64,000 bases of DNA from Chloroflexota bacterium (lineage in GTDB: Bacteria; Chloroflexota; Dehalococcoidia; Lucifugimonadales; JACPCK01): assembly GCA_016179845.1 (NCBI GenBank), contig JACPCK010000039.1:1-64000 (forward strand), read 5' to 3'. The position numbers and the translations under genes are program-made. The notes beneath the pieces are model-generated. The model ran no database searches. It saw only the letters and a program-made list of their open reading frames with translations, and was not told where the DNA came from. Positions within the stretch are counted from its first letter, which is position 1; every line of letters starts with the position of its first letter. Shown here piece after piece: positions 17,063 to 25,469 of the stretch.

Positions 17063-17974
17063 ATGAGAGTCCTGGTAACAGGTGCGACGGGGTTTATCGG
17101 CAGACGCCTGTGCCCTGCGTTGGCAGAGGCTGGGCACCACATTGTGGCCCTGTCCAGAGACCCCAGGGTGGCCCTGGCCAGGTTGCACTGCCTCGAGGCG
17201 GCCTTTCCCTGGCAGCCAGGTGTCTCTCCACCGCCGCTCCAGGCCTTCGATGGCGTGGAAGCGGTCGTGCACCTCGCAGGGGCCAGCACCTGGGGTCGCT
17301 GGAGCGCCGCCAAGAAGAGGGCCATTTACGATAGCCGTGTGACGGGGACCCGCCACCTGGTCAGCGCTTTGCAAAGCCTGGAAGAGAGGCCCAAGGTGCT
17401 CCTTTCGGCCAGCGCTGTGGGGTACTACGGAGACCGCGGTGAAGAGGTGCTGACGGAGGGCTCCACCCACGGCTCCGACTTCCTGGCCAGGCTATGCCAG
17501 GAGTGGGAGCAGGAGGCGTGCCAGGCCCAGGCAATGGGCGTACGGGTGGTGCTGCTACGCACGGGCCTGGTCCTGGGGCCCGCCGGTGGTCTCCTGAGGC
17601 TGCTCCTGCTGCCCTTCAGGCTGGGGCTGGGCGGGCCCATAGGCTCCGGCAGCCAGTGGTGGCCCTGGGTCCACCTGGAGGACGTCGTCGGCCTAGTACT
17701 GATCGCGCTAGCTAATGTGGAAGTCAGAGGGCCTCTGAACGCTACCGCACCCCAGCCGGTGCGCCAGAGGGAGTTCGCCAGGGCTCTGGGCCGCGCCTTG
17801 GGGCGCCCCGCCTTCCTACCGGTCCCCTCCTTTGCGCTGAAGCTGGCCCTGGGAGAGGCCTACGTGACGGCCCTGACCAGCAGTCGTGTGATCCCCCAAG
17901 CAGCCCAGCAGCTAGGCTACGCCTTCCGGTACCCAGAGTTGGAGCCTGCGTTGCGCCAGATCCTCTCTGGATAG
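17063..17974 (+). CDS. SDR-family epimerase (TIGR01777/YfcH type)
   Basis: Extended/atypical short-chain dehydrogenase, 303 residues. N-terminal Rossmann motif VLVTGATGFIGRRL, HLAGAS at the beta-4 position, and the active-site block SASAVGYYGDRGEE (YxxxD-like variant of YxxxK) typical of the YfcH/TIGR01777 subgroup. The C-terminal DUF1731-like part (NATAPQPVRQREFARALGRAL...RVIPQAAQQLGYAF) is present. Function of this subgroup is not established. It lies 26 bp after folE and is probably co-transcribed. Confidence 0.9.
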   Translation: MRVLVTGATGFIGRRLCPALAEAGHHIVALSRDPRVALARLHCLEAAFPWQPGVSPPPLQAFDGVEAVVHLAGASTWGRWSAAKKRAIYDSRVTGTRHLVSALQSLEERPKVLLSASAVGYYGDRGEEVLTEGSTHGSDFLARLCQEWEQEACQAQAMGVRVVLLRTGLVLGPAGGLLRLLLLPFRLGLGGPIGSGSQWWPWVHLEDVVGLVLIALANVEVRGPLNATAPQPVRQREFARALGRALGRPAFLPVPSFALKLALGEAYVTALTSSRVIPQAAQQLGYAFRYPELEPALRQILSG

Positions 17975-17999
17975 CCTGGGAGAGACCTGCAACCACAGG

Positions 18000-18164
18000 G
18001 TCTTTCGGTTTTTTCTGTCATGCTTCGTCCCGACGTGTCGGGACGAAGCATCTGGGGTGGGACCCCTCCCCAGACCCTTCGCGGAGTTTACCCTGAACCG
18101 GATTCTTCTGTCGCTTCACTCCTTCAGAATGACAGTGAAGGGCTCAGGGTGACAACCGAAAGAC
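18000..18164. repeat. MITE-like nested inverted-repeat element
   Basis: Perfect 11-bp terminal inverted repeats (18000-18010 GTCTTTCGGTT with 18154-18164). Inside these is a 7-bp pair CTGTCAT/ATGACAG (18015-18021, 18129-18135), a perfect 14-bp hairpin (18021-18034 with 18037-18050), and a 7-bp hairpin (18051-18057 with 18068-18074). No reading frame is present. It fills the gap between the SDR and methyltransferase genes. No flush target-site duplication is clear. Confidence 0.7.
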
Positions 18165-18250
18165 TCTGACTACAACCACCAGAGTATGGCCTACGGGGGC
18201 GGAGAGGCTTATACTAGACTCGGCAGACAAGAGAAGCGAGGTAGATACAG

Positions 18251-18808
18251 GTGGTCCAGCAGGCAGACACCAACACCAAGAAAAGGACAACACTACCCAA
18301 GCGCGTCGACCCACTCCGGGTCCTGGCCCTGTTGCCCATCAGGCCCTACCACCGGGTGGCCGATTTCGGCTGCGGCGAGGGCCACTTCACCATCCCCCTA
18401 GCCAAGTACCTCTTTGACGGAAGGGTCTACGCTGTCGACTTCCAGCCCGAGGCCCTGGCTGAGCTTGGCAAGCGACTGCAAGAGGTGCACCTGACCAACG
18501 TGGAGGCTATCCAGGTTGAGAAGCCGGAGATACCCCTGGAGAAGGAGAGCCTGGACGGCCTCCTGATAACCTTTACCCTGGGCCAGATTGAACAAAAGGC
18601 GGTTTTCCTGAAACACGCCCTGTCCCTTCTAAGGAAGGGGGGCTGGGCCACTATACTGGAGGAACACAAGGCGCCCGGGAGCAAGGGCGGCGCTTCCCAC
18701 GACAAGAAGGTGGAGGAGGCAGAGGCTCTGGCCCAGGAGGCTGGCTTCCGTATCGTGGACCGGCGGAGCCTGGATAGCACCCACACGATGATCCTCCTCC
18801 GGAAGTAA
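18251..18808 (+). CDS. class I SAM-dependent methyltransferase
   Basis: 185 residues. SAM-binding motif I is [12 protein letters not shown], followed by [11 protein letters not shown] (acidic end of beta-2) and the later [11 protein letters not shown] block. It has the UbiE/Methyltransf_11 look. Start is GTG 18251 with AGGT 8 nt upstream; an N-terminal basic stretch ([12 protein letters not shown]) precedes the fold. The substrate is unknown. It stands just upstream of hisF but has no recognisable link to histidine synthesis. Confidence 0.82.
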   Translation: MVQQADTNTKKRTTLPKRVDPLRVLALLPIRPYHRVADFGCGEGHFTIPLAKYLFDGRVYAVDFQPEALAELGKRLQEVHLTNVEAIQVEKPEIPLEKESLDGLLITFTLGQIEQKAVFLKHALSLLRKGGWATILEEHKAPGSKGGASHDKKVEEAEALAQEAGFRIVDRRSLDSTHTMILLRK

Positions 18809-18843
18809 CGCTATTCCCCACGGGCTGGAGCAAGGGACTGGCC

Positions 18844-19614
18844 ATGCTTACCAAGCGCATCATACCCTGCCTGGACGTAGACCAGGGCCGTGTGGTCAAG
18901 GGCGTATCCTTCGTCAACCTGCGGGACGCAGGCGACCCTGCCGAGCTGGCCGCCTTCTACGACCGGGAAGGGGGTGACGAGCTGGTCTTCCTGGACATCA
19001 CCGCCAGCGCCGAGGGACGCGACATCATGGTGCGCGTAGTACAGCAGGTGTCCGAGAGGGTCTTCATTCCCCTCACCGTTGGTGGTGGCCTCCGCTCTCT
19101 GGAAGACATCCGGCGAATGCTGGAGGCCGGGGCCGACAAGGTCTCCCTGAACACCGCCGCCATAGAGAACCCGGGCCTCATAGAGGCAGGCGCAACGCGC
19201 TTCGGCAGCCAGTGCATCGTGGTGGCCATCGATGCAAAGAGAGCCTCCAAGGACAGGTGGCAGGTGTACTCCTACGGAGGCAGAAGGGCCACAGGCCTGG
19301 ATGCCGTTGCATGGGCTGCGAGGGCTGCGGAGTTGGGCTGCGGTGAGGTCCTGCTCACCAGCATGGACTGTGACGGTCGCCAGGACGGCTACGACCTGGT
19401 GCTGACCCGTAGAGTGTCTGAGGCTATTCCGGTACCGGTCATCGCCAGCGGCGGCGCCGGCACACTGGAGCACCTCTATCAGGCGGTAGTTGATGGCAAG
19501 GCCGACGCAGTGTTGGCAGCGAGCATATTCCACTACGGGACCCTGCGGATCCCCCAGGCCAAGGCCTACCTGGCAGCCAGGCGTGTCCCCGTGCGTCCCG
19601 TCACGGAGGTATGA
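18844..19614 (+). CDS. hisF: imidazole glycerol phosphate synthase cyclase subunit
   Basis: HisF, (beta/alpha)8 barrel of 256 residues that uses ammonia from HisH to convert PRFAR to imidazole glycerol phosphate and AICAR. Catalytic Asp11 (IPCLDVD) and the second Asp (VAIDAKR) are present, as are both phosphate sites (LTVGGGLR and IASGGAGT). hisH and hisA are not in the window, so the his genes are split. It is followed 9 bp later by a HAD phosphatase-like gene and then hisIE. Confidence 0.95.
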   Translation: MLTKRIIPCLDVDQGRVVKGVSFVNLRDAGDPAELAAFYDREGGDELVFLDITASAEGRDIMVRVVQQVSERVFIPLTVGGGLRSLEDIRRMLEAGADKVSLNTAAIENPGLIEAGATRFGSQCIVVAIDAKRASKDRWQVYSYGGRRATGLDAVAWAARAAELGCGEVLLTSMDCDGRQDGYDLVLTRRVSEAIPVPVIASGGAGTLEHLYQAVVDGKADAVLAASIFHYGTLRIPQAKAYLAARRVPVRPVTEV

Positions 19615-19623
19615 GGCCCGTCA

Positions 19624-20337
19624 ATGCAGGGCATACACGCCGTCATCTTCGATGTCTACAACACCCTCTTCCGCAACGACAGGTCTCAGTGGCAGGAGAC
19701 CTTCAGGCAGATATGCCGTGTCCAGCGTTTGAACGTAGACGCCATGCAGCTTTGGGAACGGTGGCGGGCCCGCGAGTCCCGCTTCCGCCTGGAGAGGGTA
19801 AACCTCAAGAAGCCTGAAGCCAGCGCCCCCTTCCGCTCCTACGCCAAGGTGTGGCGGGAGTGCTTTGCCGACACCTTCCACGACCTGAGCCTGACTGAAG
19901 GAGACCCCGACAGCGCTACGGCCCTGGCTATCACGGCTCTGGCCACCCGGGAGCCCTATCCGGAGACCCTGGAGACGGTGCGCAGCCTGGACGGAGCCCT
20001 TCCCTTGGCCATCCTCTCCAACGCCGACGTGGCCTTCCTGTACCCTCTGCTGAAGGCCCACAACCTGTCCTTTCGTATAGTGGTCTCCTCTGAGGAGGGC
20101 CAGGCCTACAAGCCTCACCCCAGCCTGTTTCAAACAGTCCTGGAGAGACTGGGAGTGTCACCTGCTGAGGCCCTCATGGTAGGGGACACCCTGGACGAAG
20201 ACGTCCTGGGAGCCCAAAGCTCCGGCATGAGGGCCGTCTGGGTCAACCGCCAGGGGAAGGCCCGGGCCGAGGGCCAGCCAGTCCCCGACTTCCAAATAGC
20301 AGACCTGCGCCAGCTCTTGCCCCTGGTCAAGGGCTAG
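19624..20337 (+). CDS. HAD-superfamily hydrolase between hisF and hisIE
   Basis: 237-residue HAD subfamily IA protein. Motif I is IFDVYNTLF (nucleophile Asp; the +2 general acid is Tyr rather than Asp), motif II ILSNADV, motif III Lys in EEGQAYKPHPSLF, and motif IV MVGDTLDEDVLGA. The helical cap lies between motifs I and II. It lies 9 bp after hisF and 18 bp before hisIE, so it is in the operon. A role as histidinol-phosphate phosphatase is an attractive inference, but the missing acid Asp at +2 argues for caution: haloacid-dehalogenase-type members use this variant. Confidence 0.85.
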   Translation: MQGIHAVIFDVYNTLFRNDRSQWQETFRQICRVQRLNVDAMQLWERWRARESRFRLERVNLKKPEASAPFRSYAKVWRECFADTFHDLSLTEGDPDSATALAITALATREPYPETLETVRSLDGALPLAILSNADVAFLYPLLKAHNLSFRIVVSSEEGQAYKPHPSLFQTVLERLGVSPAEALMVGDTLDEDVLGAQSSGMRAVWVNRQGKARAEGQPVPDFQIADLRQLLPLVKG

Positions 20338-20355
20338 GGCTCACTAGGAGGAGAG

Positions 20356-20970
20356 ATGCTCAAGCTAGACGAGCGGGGCCTCATGCCCGCTATTGTCCAA
20401 GATGCTACTACCAAAGAGGTCCTGATGCTGGGCTACGTGAATCCCGGCTCCCTCAAGAGGACCCTGAAGGGAGGCCAGGTGTGGTTCTACAGCCGTAGCC
20501 GCCAGGACCTCTGGCACAAGGGGGAGGTCTCAGGCCACTACCTTAACCTGAAAGAGGCCCGTGTGGACTGCGACGGTGATTCCCTCCTCTTCCTGGTGGA
20601 GCCCACCGGGCCCGCCTGCCATACAGGAAACCGGACCTGCTTTTTCTCAGAGCTGGAACCATCCCCCCGCTTTGAGCGGGAAGAGAGGGGGCCCGGGGCC
20701 CTGGAGGAGCTCTTCGCCGTAATCAGGGACCGCCAGCAGGAGATGCCCCAGGGCAGCTACACCGCCCAGCTCCTGGCCAAGGGCGTGGGCCAGGTGGCCA
20801 AAAAGGTCATCGAAGAGGCAGGCGAAGCGGCCCTGGCGGCAACCCAGGGGAAACAGAAGGAGGCCACTGCCGAACTGGCAGACCTCTTCTACCACTCCCT
20901 TGTCCTCATGGCCGCCGCCGGTATCAACCCGGAGGATGTATGGCAAGAGCTGCGCTCCCGGAGGAAATAG
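20356..20970 (+). CDS. hisIE: bifunctional phosphoribosyl-AMP cyclohydrolase / phosphoribosyl-ATP pyrophosphatase
   Basis: 204 residues. The N-terminal HisI domain (~1-105) has LGYVN, WFYSRSRQDLWHKGE, the metal site DCDGDSLL and the Cys-containing PACHTGNRTCF. The C-terminal HisE domain (~115-204) has LEELFAVI, GSYTAQLL and the MazG-like metal motif KKVIEEAGEAALAA. It performs steps 2 and 3 of histidine synthesis. ATG 20356 sits behind a strong AGGAGGAG. Confidence 0.95.
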   Translation: MLKLDERGLMPAIVQDATTKEVLMLGYVNPGSLKRTLKGGQVWFYSRSRQDLWHKGEVSGHYLNLKEARVDCDGDSLLFLVEPTGPACHTGNRTCFFSELEPSPRFEREERGPGALEELFAVIRDRQQEMPQGSYTAQLLAKGVGQVAKKVIEEAGEAALAATQGKQKEATAELADLFYHSLVLMAAAGINPEDVWQELRSRRK

Positions 20971-21003
20971 AGACGCCCCGTCGCCTGGCCGTCGCCGAAA
21001 AGA

Positions 21004-21009
21004 TATAAT
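21004..21009 (+). promoter_or_regulatory. -10 box abutting thrB start (leaderless type)
   Basis: A perfect TATAAT ends 7 nt before ATG 21017, leaving no space for a Shine-Dalgarno sequence. The transcript would begin at or beside the start codon. Confidence 0.6.
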
Positions 21010-21016
21010 CTCCCCA

Positions 21017-21943
21017 ATGTACAAGCGAGTAGACGTCCGCGTCCCTGCAACCACGGCCAACCTGGGGCCCGCCTTCGACTGCATGGGGATGGCTCTGGAC
21101 ATCTGGAACTACATACGCCTGGAGACGGGGCACGAGGGCATCCTGATATATGGCGAAGGGTCCGACTCCATCAGCGTCGGCCAGGATAACCTCGTATGGC
21201 AGGCCGTCAGCAGGGTGTTCGGGCAGGTAGGCCAGGAGGTCCCTCGCCTCCGCATCACCTGTCGGAACAACATCCCTCTGGCCCGCGGTCTGGGCTCCAG
21301 CGCGGCGGCCGTTGTGGGCGGCCTGGTCGGTGGCAGCCTTCTCTGCGAAGGCCTGCTGGACCAGAGCCAGCTCCTTTCCCTGGCAGCGGAGATGGAGGGC
21401 CACGCCGACAACGTAGCGCCGGCTCTGTTGGGCGGGTGCCAGATCGTGGCCCAGACCCAGAGCGGGTGGACCACCTCTCGGGTGCCTGTGCCGGAGGGCC
21501 TGAGGGCAGTCCTTTTCATTCCTGACGAACAGATCGCTACGGCCCAGGCCAGGGCCATCCTGCCCAGCAAGGTGAGCATGGAGGACGCTGTCCACAACGT
21601 CGGCCGGGCGGCCCTGCTGGTAAACGCCCTGGCCTCGGACCACCTGGAGCTGCTGAAGCTCGCTACAGAGGACCATCTGCACCAGCCGGCCCGCCAGCAC
21701 CTCTTCCCCGCCATGAAAAGCATTTTCAAGGCGGCCCTCAACGCTGGCGCCCTGGGCGTCTTCCTCTCCGGGGCCGGATCCACCATCCTAGCCCTGACCA
21801 GGGGTCGGGAGATGACTATCGGCTATGAAATGGCAGATATGGCTGAAAAGGCTGGCGTCAAGGGGACTATCCGTATCACCAGGCCCACACCCCTTGGCGT
21901 TCAGGCCGTTGATGGAGAGGGAGTAGATACATGGCAACAGTAG
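21017..21943 (+). CDS. thrB: homoserine kinase
   Basis: GHMP kinase of 308 residues that phosphorylates homoserine in threonine synthesis. Family blocks: N-terminal VRVPATTANLGPAFDCMGMAL, ATP-binding PLARGLGSSAAAVVGG, GHADNVAPALLGG, and C-terminal GVFLSGAGSTILAL. The start is set at ATG 21017 because homology begins there and TATAAT is 7 nt upstream. Its 3' end overlaps lysC by 13 bp, so the aspartate-family genes are coupled. Confidence 0.95.
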   Translation: MYKRVDVRVPATTANLGPAFDCMGMALDIWNYIRLETGHEGILIYGEGSDSISVGQDNLVWQAVSRVFGQVGQEVPRLRITCRNNIPLARGLGSSAAAVVGGLVGGSLLCEGLLDQSQLLSLAAEMEGHADNVAPALLGGCQIVAQTQSGWTTSRVPVPEGLRAVLFIPDEQIATAQARAILPSKVSMEDAVHNVGRAALLVNALASDHLELLKLATEDHLHQPARQHLFPAMKSIFKAALNAGALGVFLSGAGSTILALTRGREMTIGYEMADMAEKAGVKGTIRITRPTPLGVQAVDGEGVDTWQQ

Positions 21944-23148
21944 TGCAAAAATATGGCGGAAGCTCCCTGGCCGACGCCGACAAGATAAAGCGGGTGGCGG
22001 AGCGCATAGCCGCCTCCCGCCAAACGGGGTGCCAGGTGGTGGCCGTGTGCTCCGCCATGGGCGACACCACCGACGACCTTATCAAGCTGGCCCACCAGAT
22101 AACTCCCAGGCCAGACCCCAGGGAGATGGACCTGCTCCTCTCCACCGGTGAGGTGGTATCCTCCGCCCTTGTGGCCATGGCATTGAACTCCATGGGACAC
22201 CAGGCAGTAAGCCTTACAGGGGTACAGGCAGGCATCCAGACGACCACCCTTTTCGGCAAGGCACAGATAACAGGCATCGAGCCCAAACGTATCAGGAAGG
22301 AGCTGGCCGAAGGCAAGACGGTGATCGTGGCCGGGTTCCAGGGTTTCACCGAGGAGAACGATGTCACCACCCTGGGCCGTGGTGCCTCCGACCTCACGGC
22401 GGTGGCCCTGGCCGCCGCCCTCAAGGCAGACCGCTGTGAGATATATACCGACGTGGAGGGCATTTATACCGCAGACCCGCGGGTGGTGCCGGAGGCGGTG
22501 AAGATACCAGACATAAGTTACGAGGAGATGCTGGAGCTGGCCATGTTGGGGGCCAAGATGCAGCCTCGCTCCATAGAGTTGGCTGCTATTTATGAGGTCC
22601 CTGTTCTGGTAGCCCACAGCTTCAAAGACTCCCCAGGCACCCTAATCCACAGGGAGGCGCCCATGGAAACTCGCAACAAAGTACGAGGCGTCGCTTGCGA
22701 CCTGAACGTAGGCAAGATCACGGTCCTGGGCGTTCCGGACCGGCCCGGCATCGCCGCGGCCATCTTCGAACCCCTGGCCCAGGCAGGCGTCAGCGTGGAC
22801 GTCATCGTCCAGAACGCCAGCGTTGAAAAGCTCACCGACGTGAGCTTTACCATCTCCCGGACTGACCTCCCTCGCGCGGTGGAGCTGGTGAGGTCGATAG
22901 CCCATGCCATAGGGGCCAAAGGGACCACCAGCTCTTCGGGCCTGGCCAAGGTCAGCATAGTAGGGGCAGGGATACAGAACGCCCCCGGCTACGCCGCCCG
23001 GACGTTCCGTGCCCTCGCCGACGCAGGCGTCAATATTGAGATGATCACCACATCAGAGATCCGCATCACCTGCATTGTGGCAGAAGAGAAGGCCAAAGAG
23101 GCGGTGAGGATCCTGCACAGGGCATTCGGCCTGGAATCAGGGTCCTAG
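21931..23148 (+). CDS. lysC: aspartate kinase
   Basis: 405-residue aspartokinase, first step of the Lys/Thr/Met pathway. The N-terminal kinase domain begins VVQKYGGSSLAD (variant of the usual KFGGTSV) and includes STGEVVSSALVAMAL, GFQGF and LGRGASDLTAVALAAAL. The C-terminal half has two ACT domains (KITVLGVPDRPGIAAAIF; KVSIVGAGIQNAPGYAARTF) for feedback binding of Lys or Thr. Length and layout match monofunctional enzymes of the alpha/beta type; an internal start producing a beta subunit is possible but not shown. It overlaps thrB. Confidence 0.95.
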   Translation: MATVVQKYGGSSLADADKIKRVAERIAASRQTGCQVVAVCSAMGDTTDDLIKLAHQITPRPDPREMDLLLSTGEVVSSALVAMALNSMGHQAVSLTGVQAGIQTTTLFGKAQITGIEPKRIRKELAEGKTVIVAGFQGFTEENDVTTLGRGASDLTAVALAAALKADRCEIYTDVEGIYTADPRVVPEAVKIPDISYEEMLELAMLGAKMQPRSIELAAIYEVPVLVAHSFKDSPGTLIHREAPMETRNKVRGVACDLNVGKITVLGVPDRPGIAAAIFEPLAQAGVSVDVIVQNASVEKLTDVSFTISRTDLPRAVELVRSIAHAIGAKGTTSSSGLAKVSIVGAGIQNAPGYAARTFRALADAGVNIEMITTSEIRITCIVAEEKAKEAVRILHRAFGLESGS

Positions 23149-23156
23149 ACCCTCTC

Positions 23157-23951
23157 ATGGAAAATGCGGAGCCCACTGCCGAAGAAGGACCCTTCCTTTC
23201 CATTGTAATCCCTGCCTACAACGAGGAAAGGCGCATCCTGAAGACGCTGGAGCGGGTACTGGCCTTCCTCAAGGCTCAGCCCTATACCTGGGAGGTACTG
23301 GTCGTGGACGACGGCAGCACGGACTCCACGGCTGGACAGGTGGAGGAACTGGCCCGAGGAGAGCAGGGGCTCCGTGTCCTCCGCCTGGGTCACCAAGGCA
23401 AGGGCTGGGCCGTCAAGCAAGGGATGCTGGATGCCAGGGGCCGCTTTCGATTCTTCTGTGATGCGGATCTGGCCATGCCCATAGACCAACTGCCCCGCTT
23501 CCTGGAGAGATGCACGGCTGGAGTACCGGTGGTAATCGGCTCCCGAGAGGCCCCGGGGGCCAGGAGGTTCGGCGAGCCCCTGCCACGCCACTGGATGGGC
23601 CGCATCTTCAACGGGCTGGTGCGCCTTCTCGCCGTACCGGGCATTATGGACACCCAGTGTGGCTTCAAGTGTTTTTCCTCGGAGTCCGCTGAGGCCCTCT
23701 TCCCAGCCCAGAGGCTCAAGGGCTTCAGCTTTGATGTCGAGGTCCTCTTCCTTGCACGGCAGCTAGGCCTGCCCGTGGAGGAAATACCCATCGATTGGTA
23801 CCACAACCCCAATAGCAAGGTCATCCCTTGGCGGGATGTCTGGGTGATGTCAAGGGATTTGCTGAGGATCCGCCTCCTACATCGGAGGGGCAGATACCTG
23901 GGTAGCTTAGAAGGCATGACCAAGGTCAAAAAAAGACAGCATAAAGTATAA
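23157..23951 (+). CDS. GT2 glycosyltransferase (dolichyl-/polyprenyl-phosphate glucosyltransferase-like)
   Basis: 264 residues, GT-A fold. Motifs: IVIPAYNEERRI, VVDDGSTDST, the DxD-type FCDADLAMP, and the acceptor-side NGLVRLLAVPGIMDTQCGFKCF block typical of Alg5-like enzymes that load a sugar on a polyprenyl phosphate. No transmembrane tail follows. A basic C-terminus (KVKKRQHK) ends the protein. It lies 8 bp after lysC without a clear ribosome binding site. A second GT2 of the DPM1 type lies 0.7 kb downstream. Confidence 0.86.
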   Translation: MENAEPTAEEGPFLSIVIPAYNEERRILKTLERVLAFLKAQPYTWEVLVVDDGSTDSTAGQVEELARGEQGLRVLRLGHQGKGWAVKQGMLDARGRFRFFCDADLAMPIDQLPRFLERCTAGVPVVIGSREAPGARRFGEPLPRHWMGRIFNGLVRLLAVPGIMDTQCGFKCFSSESAEALFPAQRLKGFSFDVEVLFLARQLGLPVEEIPIDWYHNPNSKVIPWRDVWVMSRDLLRIRLLHRRGRYLGSLEGMTKVKKRQHKV

Positions 23952-24260
23952 GAAAATGAATAGAAATCTGCCAAGAAAGTGTGCGGGCGGCTGCTTGAAG
24001 AGCACGCTCCATGCCTCTAAAATGGGCCTCCAGCCGGAAATTTGGCACGGCAGCCAGGGGACCCCCTGGGAGGTTCTCCTCACCGGCGGTCTGGCTAGAA
24101 AGGCCTGCGACGGAATAGGCTAGCCTCAGGGCAGTGACGACCCAGCCTTTACAAAAAGGCCTCCTGGCCCACCAGAAGCCCTTGACTACCTGCCGAACTT
24201 TCCCATACTAATTGAGAAGAAGAACGGTTAAGCAGCGAGAAAAGGGAGAGATCTCGGTCC
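23952..24260. other. intergenic region with a doubtful 55-codon ORF
   Basis: An ATG at 23956 opens a 55-codon frame to TAG 24121-24123 with three Cys and no ribosome binding site; it may be chance or a gene relic. The rest holds short G+C-rich self-complementary stretches but no hairpin, riboswitch or RNA that I can name. Confidence 0.35.
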
Positions 24261-24668
24261 ATGCGGAGCATCAGAGAAATCCTTCAGCAGAGCAAGACTA
24301 TAGCCGTAGTGGGTCTCTCCCCCAATGCCGAGAGACCCAGCTTTAGAGTCAGTCAGTATATGCAGCAGCAGGGGTACAGGATTATCCCTGTCAACCCCCA
24401 CTTCAGCGAGGTCCTGGGAGAAAAGGCCTATCCCGACCTTGGCTCCGTTCCGCACAAGATAGATATCGTCAATATCTTTCGTCGGCCAGAGGATGTGCCC
24501 CCCGTCGTAAATGAGGCCATCGCCGTAGGGGCCAAGACCGTGTGGATGCAGCTCGGCATCGTGCATGAGGAGGCAGGAGAGCAGGCTCGAAGTCACCGGC
24601 TCGACGTTGTAATGGACAGGTGTATTCTGGTGGAACACCGGGGTCTCCTCCGGCAGGGTCTCCTGTAG
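24261..24668 (+). CDS. CoA-binding-domain protein (YccU-like)
   Basis: 135-residue Rossmann-type CoA-binding protein. It has the N-terminal KTIAVVGLSPNAERPSFRVSQYMQQQGYRIIPVNP and the mid-block DIVNIFRRPEDVPPVVNEAI typical of PF13380 proteins. These resemble the N-terminal domain of succinyl-CoA synthetase alpha but have no catalytic partner domain. Function is unknown; some bind CoA. It sits between two GT2 genes. Confidence 0.9.
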   Translation: MRSIREILQQSKTIAVVGLSPNAERPSFRVSQYMQQQGYRIIPVNPHFSEVLGEKAYPDLGSVPHKIDIVNIFRRPEDVPPVVNEAIAVGAKTVWMQLGIVHEEAGEQARSHRLDVVMDRCILVEHRGLLRQGLL

Positions 24669-24692
24669 CATATCCTTCAAGAGGGCTCAACT

Positions 24693-25409
24693 ATGAAGAT
24701 AGCGGTAGTAGTCCCCACATACAACGAGGCCAAGAACCTGGGGTCCCTGGTCTCCCGAATAGAGGCCCTGGGCATCCCTGCCCTCAGGCTCATAGTGGTT
24801 GACGATAACTCGCCTGACGGCACGGGAGAGCTGGCAGAGCGCCTGGCCCGCTCCAGAGGGGACAGGATGACGGCGCTCCACCGGGAGAGCAAGAAAGGCC
24901 TGGGGCCAGCCTACATCGATGGATTTCGCCACGCCCTGAAGGATGGAATGGACATCGTCATCCAGATGGATGCGGACCTCTCCCATGCCCCTGAGTACAT
25001 TCCCCTCTTCTTGAGGAGGCTGGAGACAGCCGACGTGGTGGTAGGCTCCCGCTATATTGTAGGGGGGGCAGTCGACCGGCGTTGGAGCCTGCTCAGACGC
25101 TTTCTAAGCCGCTTTGGCAACCTATACACCCGCCTGGTGTCAGGAGTACAGGTAAGGGACGCCACCTCCGGGTTCAAGGCGTTCCACCGGCGAGTCCTGG
25201 AGGAGTTGAACCTGGATAGGTTCCGCTGCCGCGGCTTTGCCTTCCAGGCAGAAGTAGCACTGGCCTGTGAACGAAGGAACTTCCGAGTCTCGGAGATGCC
25301 CATCTACTTTACGGACCGGGCCATGGGCAGGTCCAAAATGTCATGGATGATCGTATGGGAGGCCCTCTGGCGCCTCCCACAGCTTAGGTGGAGCCCGCAG
25401 GCCCACTGA
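24693..25409 (+). CDS. polyprenol-phosphate mannosyltransferase (DPM1-like GT2)
   Basis: 238 residues, soluble GT2. Motifs: VVVPTYNEAKNL, VVDDNSPDGTGE, HRESKKGLGPAYIDGF, MDADLSHAPEYIP (DxD), VVGSRYIVGG, and the C-terminal FTDRAMGRSKMS, all typical of dolichol/polyprenol monophosphomannose synthases. No C-terminal membrane domain is present, as in eukaryotic-like soluble DPM1. Product would be a polyprenyl-phosphate sugar donor for extracytoplasmic glycosylation. It starts 24 bp after the CoA-binding gene. Confidence 0.9.
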   Translation: MKIAVVVPTYNEAKNLGSLVSRIEALGIPALRLIVVDDNSPDGTGELAERLARSRGDRMTALHRESKKGLGPAYIDGFRHALKDGMDIVIQMDADLSHAPEYIPLFLRRLETADVVVGSRYIVGGAVDRRWSLLRRFLSRFGNLYTRLVSGVQVRDATSGFKAFHRRVLEELNLDRFRCRGFAFQAEVALACERRNFRVSEMPIYFTDRAMGRSKMSWMIVWEALWRLPQLRWSPQAH

Positions 25410-25469
25410 ACCTTCCCTATTGCGAGGCCAGCGGGTTTCGCCTTAAAATCCTTACCCCGGGAGGAAGCC

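Noticed and set aside
23956-24123. 55-codon ORF after the GT2 gene
   Set aside because: Kept only as a note in the intergenic entry: no ribosome binding site and no recognisable protein, although it contains several Cys.
23952-24260. Possible structured RNA (RNase P, SRP RNA, tmRNA) in the gap
   Set aside because: I compared it with the conserved cores of these RNAs from memory and found no match.
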